In this document: in pieces, positions 57,077 through 64,000 of the stretch
Layout: every line of letters starts with the position of its first letter
How positions within the stretch are numbered: the stretch's first letter is position 1
Source of the DNA: Nephromyces sp. MM_2019
Lineage: Eukaryota > Apicomplexa > Aconoidasida > Nephromycida
NCBI GenBank assembly: GCA_015657535.1
Contig: JADHZB010001376.1
Span: 20,371-84,370 of the forward strand
Length of the DNA: 64,000 nucleotides
Direction: 5' to 3'
The notes under the pieces: model-generated
The model's input: the letters and a program-made list of their open reading frames with translations, nothing else
Database searches by the model: none
What the model was told of the DNA's origin: nothing
Position numbers and translations under genes: made by a program

Positions 57077-57361
57077 GGGTGCAAATGCACCCCCATTTTG
57101 GAGATTGCTGTGGTGATTTGTCTTGATTTTGTCAATAAGAAAATTATGAAAGTTATCCAAAGTGCATTAAGTTTAGGAGCAGAAGAAGGAGGAAGAGAAG
57201 AAGGAGAAGGAGATGCAGAAGCAGCGCATGAAGGAGAAGGAGATGCAGAAGCAGCACATGAAGGAGGAGATGCAGAAGCAGCACATGAAGCAGAGGATAA
57301 ACCAACTCTCTCAAATCTCAGCCAACTGCCCCTCTCTGTTGCTTCCGTGATTGCTGTATAG
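57077..57361 (+). CDS. Candidate terminal exon with Gly/Glu/Ala/His tandem repeats
   Basis: A good pyrimidine-rich acceptor (CTTCGTTTCTATAG) precedes a frame open to a stop at 57359-57361. It reads a hydrophobic start (PILEIAVVICLDFV), then an acidic repeat whose units read GEGDAEAAHE, GEGDAEAAHE and GGDAEAAHE, then a Ser/Leu-rich tail. The repeat keeps frame although its last unit is one codon shorter. The opposite strand is also open through the repeat (Ser/Ala/Pro-rich), so chance is possible. No upstream exon was joined with confidence and no family is recognised. Confidence 0.35.
   Translation, partial: GCKCTPILEIAVVICLDFVNKKIMKVIQSALSLGAEEGGREEGEGDAEAAHEGEGDAEAAHEGGDAEAAHEAEDKPTLSNLSQLPLSVASVIAV
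57202..57288 (+). repeat. 30-bp tandem repeat, in frame
   Basis: Units 57202-57231, 57232-57261 and a 27-bp unit 57262-57288, all built on GAGATGCAGAAGCAGC.CATGAA. Lengths are multiples of three. Confidence 0.85.
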
Positions 57362-57906
57362 CTCAAGCTACTCCACCACTTCTGCTCATCTCAAACGCAC
57401 ACACACACACACGCACACACACGTCCGGGTGATGACGCCCAGTTCCCAGGACATTTTGCGGGTCATACCTGCGGCTTAAAGCTGCATACCATGAGGTGTA
57501 CGCAAACAAAACGCACACACATGCCACACCACTTTGCGTGTGTGTGTCCACCTTGATCTCACCCGCTCAAACGTTGCATTCCTACCTCCAGCCGTGTGTG
57601 TGTCGATATAAACAAGTTTTTAGGGAAATGTAGCAGTGAAATCTACCTCTTGGCAGTGGATAAAACGTCTATAAACAACGCACTACATCACTAGTTCCCC
57701 TCTTTCAGTGTGCTACAAAGTTAAAATTCCAAGTAAACCCTCTCAGTCCTGGTGTCTCCACAGGTTCGCACACCCGGTTGAATCCAGTCTTTAGGGCTGA
57801 TATGCTTGGGTGGATGTGAGAATACTATGCTACTCATCATTCAGATCATCAGTATTAGTAGTTCTCCTTCATTGTAGACGCTATTTCATACTGATTTATG
57901 CATATT

Positions 57907-58115
57907 TTCTCTATCATAGTCGGGCATTATTGCTAATACAAACACACAGACTTATTATATACTCTTCCCTCCTCATAATCGGGCATTATTGTTAATACAC
58001 ACACACACCCACGCATTATATATTCTCCCCTCCTACTCATCAGACTCTATTTCTAACATACACACACACACCCACGCATTACATATTCTCCCTGCCTCCT
58101 CATCAAACACTCATT
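57907..58115 (+). repeat. About 60-bp degenerate tandem repeat, three to four copies
   Basis: Units of roughly 60 bp starting near 57907, 57966 and 58026, with a partial one from 58087. Each contains CTCCTCAT, a GGCATTATT-like core and a run of ACACAC followed by ACGCATTATATATTCTCCC or a variant. Confidence 0.7.
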
Positions 58116-59604
58116 ATTATACGATTTCTCTTCTCTCATTGTGTAAACGCTCATTAATTCCCATCCTCCTCCTCCTCCTCATAAACGTAATATTATTCTT
58201 CCCTCCGTGTGAATGCGTTCCTGAGAGCAGCGTACACACGCGCTGCGTCTTGTAGAGGTGGAGCTATACCATCTTCTTAGTGCGATTTTGTATGTTTTTC
58301 TGCCGTTTTTGCTGTATTTATGTGTTATCGACAGCTCTGTACGTTTAGGAAGGTGAGTTTTTGCTGTTTTTAGTGTCTGCGATGTACGTGTGATGTGTGT
58401 GTGCGATGACATGGCAATATATAAGGTGTGCAGATTTAAAGTTTTTGATGATGTTCAGTGGAGGTTTTGTGGTGAATGATAAGGAGATGAGGAGGCGGTT
58501 GCGAAAAGGTTGAAAAATTGGGGAAATTTGTGTAAACTTGGGAAAAGGGTGTTGTGAAGAGATGAGAAAGAGGGAGAAAATGAAATCTTGAAATGCAAAA
58601 TGTTTGTGTGAGTAGTTTCAGTGTGTGGGACTTCATGTGGGTGTGTGTATGTTGTTCGTGTGTGTGTGTGTTGATGTTGTTCGCTTATTTGTGTGTTGTT
58701 CACTTGTGTGTGTGTTGATGTATGTGTGTGTTTATGTGGTTCATTTGTTTGTGCGCTCTTCACTTGTGCATATGCATTTTTCTTTTGCCTGGCTGCTGTA
58801 GTGTGCTATTTTGACTGTAAGGAAGCACGTTTTTTGCTGCCTAAATCCCTGGAATCTTTAGAGTTTAAAAAGCTCTTTTATCTGTGTTAATTGTGAGGGG
58901 GCTACGCCTTCATCTATTCATAAGATGAAGACTTTGCATCTCTGCCTTTTAGCATCTTCAAAATGTGTTATTGTGATGAATTAGCCATTTTAGTCGGTGG
59001 AGCAAACTGATGCGTACATTGTGTGTTTTTCAAACTTTTAGAATCCGGCAAATTTCATCGTTTAGAAGCTCATGGTAGCTGTTTTGGTGTTTTGGAAAGT
59101 ACTAGGTGTACAGTGTTTGTGTTTATCACTCTATACATGATAGAAGCTCTTGTGTGTGTATCACTTAAAAAGCTAGAAGCTCTTAACATGAACTCTATTT
59201 TAACGAGGCGTTTAATTACATTTTTAATTACCACTGTTTTCCAGATATTTTCTCTTGAGTTTACGGCAAAGCCTTGCTGACTCCCAGCATTTGCTTTTTG
59301 GTTGTGTGTGTGCTGAGCTTCAGTATTAGTGGAGGCATAAAACCGTCAAATATCCTCCCTAAGTGTGTTACGCGATCTTCAGCTGTTATTGGAGGCCCAA
59401 ACTCCTCCCTGTAACTCAATCTTCAGTTACCAGGGCTTGCCGACTCACACACACATATCCGCTCTGTGATTCAGTTAGAGTTGCTATATTCTCTTACCTC
59501 GAAGAGTTGGTTTTCATCCTATTAGAGCATCTTCTAACAAAAAAGCAGCTGTACGTACACTCATACAAGCAGTAAAGCTGGTATATTAAAGCTTCCATAT
59601 CTTC

Positions 59605-62600
59605 ATGAATCCGTCAAGCTCCTTGCTTAATCTTCGCTCGATGCCTCCTTTTGAGAATGCTCAGAATGGAGAGCTCAATGGGAGCGAAATCTCACCCTCT
59701 TCACACGAGGGAGGTGAAGTTTCTAAAACTCAGCTAAATGATAGTGGAAATTCCGAAGATAAGGCCTTCGATGAAGTAGAATCTGAAGATTTGAATGAAT
59801 CTAATGAGGAGAAGGAGAAGGAGATTGATGAAAGTGTCAGTGTTGAGGAGATCAGCAGCGTGAAAGATGAGGGGAATAAAGAGTTTAGTCAGGCACACTT
59901 TCAGCAGGCGAAGAAGCTTTATCTGGTGTGTGGGTTGATTTGTGTGTGCGCGTGTGTGTGTGTGTATGGGGGTTGGTTTCTGCTAGTGTGCGTGTATTTG
60001 TGTGTATCCCTATGTGTGTGTGGGTTGGTGTGTGCTGGTGTGCGTGTATATGCATGCATCAATTCGTGTGTATATGCCTGTATGCCTATGTGTGTGTTTT
60101 TTGCTTATTTTTCCCGCTGCCTTTCCCTTGGAGTCTTCCTCTCTGTTTCTTCAAAATGAGTGAAACCTCCTCTTCTTTCGTCAAACAGAAGGGGCTGAGG
60201 ATGGCGAAGAAGAGCCGTGATACTGAGGCGAATGCCTTGAAGATTGTCTTCTACACAAACTTGTCGATGGTATACATCAGCCTGACGGAGTGGCGTAAAG
60301 CTATATCTACCGCTGATAGTGCATTATCACTTGATAAAGATAATCTAAAGGTAAGAGGGTTGTTTTGTGTGTGTGTTAATTGGAGTGTTGTGAGTGGTGT
60401 GTGAAGGTAGTTGAGGGTGTGTATAGGTAGTTGGGGGTGTGTGAAGGTAGTTGAGGGTGTGTATAGGTAGTTGGGGGTGTGTGGAGGTAGTTGGGGGTGT
60501 GTGTGTCTTTGAGAAGGTAGTTAAAGGTATGTGTATATATGGAGGTAGTTGAGGGTGTGTGTGTGCGTGCCTCTATCCACAAAAAACTTTTGTTAGCAGA
60601 GCAACCTTTCTTCAGGCTTTGTTTCGTCGTGGTATGGCTCGCCGTAGTATTGGTTTCTTCAAGGAGTCTAAGGCTGATTTTGATAGGGTTCTGGCGTTGG
60701 ATCCTTCAAATGTTAAGGCTAAACAGGAGTTGATTGTTTTATCTAGAAAGGAGAAGCTAGAGAGGAATGAATCGAAGAAGGTGTGTTAGTTTATGTGTGT
60801 AAATACACGTGTGTGGTGTTTTTTTTTTGTGCTGATGTCTGGTTTTTTTTGGTAAGCTGGTGTGTTTAGTGTGTGTGCTGGTGTGTGTGGTGTGTTATTT
60901 TGGTGTGTTAATTCTCTTTTTTTTGCTGCTTTATCTTCTCGTATGTATTGTGTGTTGATGTATCTGATGCTCTTTTTCCAATGCTCTGTCCAAGCCTGTC
61001 TTTTTATTTCTCAGTGTGTGCAATTCTCTTTATGTACACATAAGGTATACGCGTCTGTAATAGCATCTATTTCTGTACATACAGTGAATGCCTCGTTTGT
61101 TTTTCCCGATATTGGAGTTTACATACATCAATTTTTGCGCATTTACCTCTTAGTGGTTCCATACATGGAGATGTGTATGTGTGTGTGCACGGGTGTGTCT
61201 GTGTGTGGGCTTTTCTGTGTGTAATTTTCGGTGCGTTTTTTTCAACCTTTGCTTTTGTGCTATCTTTTTAGGCATACAGCGGTATGTTTGGTTCCAGCAC
61301 CAGCTTCTACTCAGATAGGCTTGCTCAGTATGACGCCCGAGTTGAAGAGCAAGAAGCAAAGAGGAAGGTGAAACTGGAAGAATGGAAGAAGGAGAATGAA
61401 GCCCGGAAAGGTTGAAGAGAGGGTGTATATACATGATGAACAAGGGGAGAAGATCTGTTGTATGTGTGAATCTCTTTCCTAGTCTGTGTGTGTGCCTGTG
61501 TCTCTTTGTGCTTTTTTTCTTCTTTTGAATATATATCAAGATTTTGGTGCCGTGTTCAGTTTCTAATACTTGCCGTGTGTGTATTGAACATTTTTTGATG
61601 TTTTATCGTGTAATTTGGGTTAGATCTTTTCTTTTTTGTGCTATTTCATTGTTTTATTTGTTGTACTTACACTCTTGTGTCTTACAGAGAGAGGTGAAGA
61701 AGAGATATCATTTGAAAGCTGGTTGAAGGAAAACTTAGAGAAGCCTTCCAGCAGTGAAGAACAAGCGAAAACTGCTGCTGAGCAGCCAAAGACTTCATCA
61801 ACTTCCCAGAAGAGTTCTCCAGGAACTTCATCTTCTAGTAAAACAGCGGAAGGTTAGCTGTGTGTGTTGGCTTTAGCAGATGGTCCTGTGTGTGTGTGCA
61901 AGCTTTAAAAGTTGAAATGTTGGTGAGATTCTAAGTTTACTGGATAAGATGAAATGTGTGTGTGCGTGTGTATGTGTGAGGCGTTAGTTTTGCTGTATGA
62001 AGTGGATTGTGTGCGACGCTCTAGTTTTTCCCTATGAGGTAAATTGTATGCGTGTGGAACTATAGATATTTGTCTATTTTTTAAACCAATCTTTTGTGGC
62101 TTCTTAGTTTGATTTATCCATTCTCATTTTTTTTTCGCACATTTCACCTTTTTAAACTTTGTGTGTGTTATTCTTATTTTTCGTCGAGATTTACTCATCT
62201 TCATCGTTTTTGCTGTGTTTTTCACACACAAAAATGTAGATTTAAGCAGTTTTATACGCTTTTTCGTAGTTAACCACCAAATTTCTGTCGTATTTCAGCT
62301 GATGATGACTTTGATGAAGAAGATAAGAAGATAGTGGAAGAAACGAAGAAAATGGGTATGAATTAGTAGAAAGTTTTTGCTAAAGTGCCAGTAAATGGAT
62401 TTATGTATACTGTGGTGTATGTGTGTGTATCGGTATACCTGCGTGTGTGTATGGGTGTATATGTGTGTTTCTGCATCTTTTTTCTGTGTGTTTTTGGTGA
62501 TTTTATTTGCTTCTGTCTTTTTTTGCCCATGCCTTTGCTTTTTTTGGGCTTGTCAATGTGTGTGCATTTGTCTGCTTCTCTTTGCATTCCTGCTTCTCTA

Positions 62601-64000
62601 TGTTTGTTTACACTTGCGTATATGTGTTTGACTGTGCTTTACGCAGGGTATTGCTACTTTGGGAGGGAGTTGTCTGATGAGCAGAAGCGTCTTAACGAAG
62701 AGAGAAAACCAGTAAAGATAGAGGTAAGTTTCGTTGTATGTACACTGGAAAAATGCTGTTTCAAGCGTTTTGTAGATTTTCTTTGGGGATTTCGCTATTT
62801 TACTTCAGCGGTCATGTACACAAGAGGATGATTGTTCGCCCACACAAGCGCTTTTAGTTGTATTGCTGGTTGTTACGGTAGTTTCATGGTCACCAAAGGC
62901 TGTTGCCAATATGCTCCTGTTGATTCTGGATGCTGAGTTATGTATATAAGTCTTCAGTGGAGTTGGGTTTTCTGCATGGAATTTTTTTTGGTGTGCGTGG
63001 TGTCCGTACACTGCATTATATGCGTGTTTTTTTACTTTGTGTGTTTTTTCCTTTCATTCAATATACTCGCATCAAACTAGGCAGCGCTTAAAGCAGCCTA
63101 GTGATGATTCTGCTATCATTACTCTCCAGCAATGTCTGCGCAGTGTGCAAATTCATCCACAAACACTGAGATTTTCTTTGTTGGATGACCTCTCTGCACA
63201 CATTTTGATGTTTTCTCCATGAAAAAGAAGGAAAAATTCTCCATTTTCAGGGGAATTTGTCAAACCCTGCCCATTTACCAGGAGGAAACTCATCAAGTGC
63301 TCCAAATTCCATTTCTTCATGGAATTCTGCAGGAACTACTTATGAGGAAAGAGGTAAAACTCAGTTAATAATGGCGTTCTTTCTTTTATTATTCTTTTTT
63401 TCGCTGCTTTTGGTGATATTTTGGGGTTTATTTCTCTTCTTTTCGCCGTTATTTCCAGTTTTTGCGATTTATTTCACTTCCTGTTCTGCTTCCTTGGAGA
63501 TCTTGTGCTGATTATTTCCGTTATTTCCCTCGTTTCTTTGCTTCTTCATCTCTTTTTCTGGCTTCTCTTTTTTTTTCCTTGTCTCGCATTCCAGCTCGTA
63601 ATTTTTCTTCTGTGTTAACCGGTCAGACGTGACGAATTGGGCAAAGACGGATTTGAGATCCAAACTGACGAGTTTGAAGGTGCAAGCGAATGTTTTCACT
63701 CATCCTAACACCTCTGAAGATGACATCAAAATGATAAAGCGGGTGAGTGAAGATTTTCCTCTAAGTGCTCATCAAATTTCTTCTTTTTTCTATTTTTCTT
63801 CTTCCTCATCCTGTTTGTTTTACTTATTCCAGCTGCGACTTCCTGGTGATGCTTCTAAGGATTACAAGCTTGAAGATGAGCAATTTCAGCTGAAAGATGC
63901 TTGTGATGTCCATCTACAGGTAATTAGCGAATATTGTTGGCTGGTAGATGTTATCTTGGGGTTTTTTTTGGAGGCTTTTGCGGGCTTTTTTTGGAGGTTT
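59605..64000 (+). CDS. TPR co-chaperone with Aha1-like C-terminal segment, partial at the right edge
   Basis: Exons: 59605-59925, 60189-60350, 60616-60780, 61272-61410, 61688-61852, 62299-62355, 62647-62723, 63251-63353, 63627-63742, 63833-63919; the window ends in the next intron after 464 codons. Residues 1-80 are acidic and Ser-rich. Three TPR motifs span about 82-200 and keep the carboxylate clamp that in this family holds the C-terminal EEVD of Hsp70/Hsp90: Lys87 and Asn91 (VKDEGNKEF), Asn131 (YTNLSMVY), Lys161 and Arg165 (KALFRRG). A charged linker (about 205-335), a KMGYCYFGREL block and a Ser/Asn linker follow. From 383, SSWNSAGTTYEERDVTNWAK resembles the start of Aha1 N-terminal domains, which bind the Hsp90 middle segment. 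The TPR call is firm; the Aha1 call rests on short motif similarity. Cytosolic, as inferred from the clamp and lack of a signal peptide. Confidence 0.88.
60401..60560 (+). repeat. 20-bp minisatellite in TPR-gene intron 2
   Basis: Five perfect-length 20-bp units at 60401-60500 built on AGGTAGTTG.GGGTGTGT. The first four alternate between a GTGAAG..TTGAG and a GTATAG..TTGGG type, so the higher-order period there is 40 bp. Degenerate copies continue to 60560, close to the 3' end of the intron at 60615. Confidence 0.92.

Larger units (their letters stand above)
54844..59604. other. Region between the membrane-protein and TPR genes
   Basis: Mostly AT-rich and low-complexity sequence. Possible + strand exons are 56056-56148 (acceptor TTCCAG, reading NLSVLEGILLAWNTLAQKL, donor GTATGT), a frame open to 56759 with two hydrophobic stretches, and the segment described at 57077-57361. 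I could not join them into one gene. From 57.4 to 58.2 kb the + strand is CA-rich with tandem repeats; from 58.3 to 59.6 kb it is TG- and T-rich. The end should hold the TPR gene promoter. Confidence 0.4.

Overview
This is nuclear eukaryotic DNA. Every confidently recognised gene is broken into many short exons by introns with GT..AG ends, and the introns are rich in T and TG. There is no operon, ribosome-binding-site or prokaryotic signal. Gene content and family features (an N-terminally extended pyruvate kinase, a GCN5 acetyltransferase with a long N-terminal extension and a C-terminal bromodomain, a dense-intron farnesyltransferase beta) suggest an alveolate, most likely an apicomplexan or close relative. 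That placement comes from remembered family features, not from a search.

Five genes could be spliced by hand with consistent reading phase. (1) Pyruvate kinase, + strand, 9759-16939, nine exons, 544 aa. (2) GCN5-type histone acetyltransferase, - strand, 27838-21838, eight exons, 730 aa; its last exon lies alone at 21993-21838 and completes the bromodomain. (3) Protein farnesyltransferase beta subunit, + strand, 31104-40090, ten exons, 485 aa, with all zinc ligands. (4) An unrecognised protein with a histidine-rich N-terminus and two transmembrane segments, + strand, 45729-54843, thirteen exons, 624 aa. (5) A TPR co-chaperone with a C-terminal segment resembling the Aha1 N-terminal domain, + strand, 59605 to beyond the right edge; ten exons are visible.

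Between them lie long stretches with no recognised gene: 1-9758, 16940-21837, 27839-31103 (shared upstream region of the divergent GCN5 and FTase genes), 40091-45728 and 54844-59604. Weak candidate exons occur in some of them. The GCN5 last exon shows that short exons can sit unnoticed in such sequence, so these stretches should not be taken as proven non-coding. Microsatellites and minisatellites (TG, CAT, a 20-bp intron repeat, an 80-bp repeat upstream of GCN5, a 60-bp repeat at 58 kb) are common around the genes.

The genes do not form one pathway: glycolysis, chromatin acetylation, protein prenylation, an unknown membrane protein and chaperone regulation sit side by side, as expected for a eukaryotic chromosome segment. 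No mobile element, CRISPR array, rRNA or tRNA was found.
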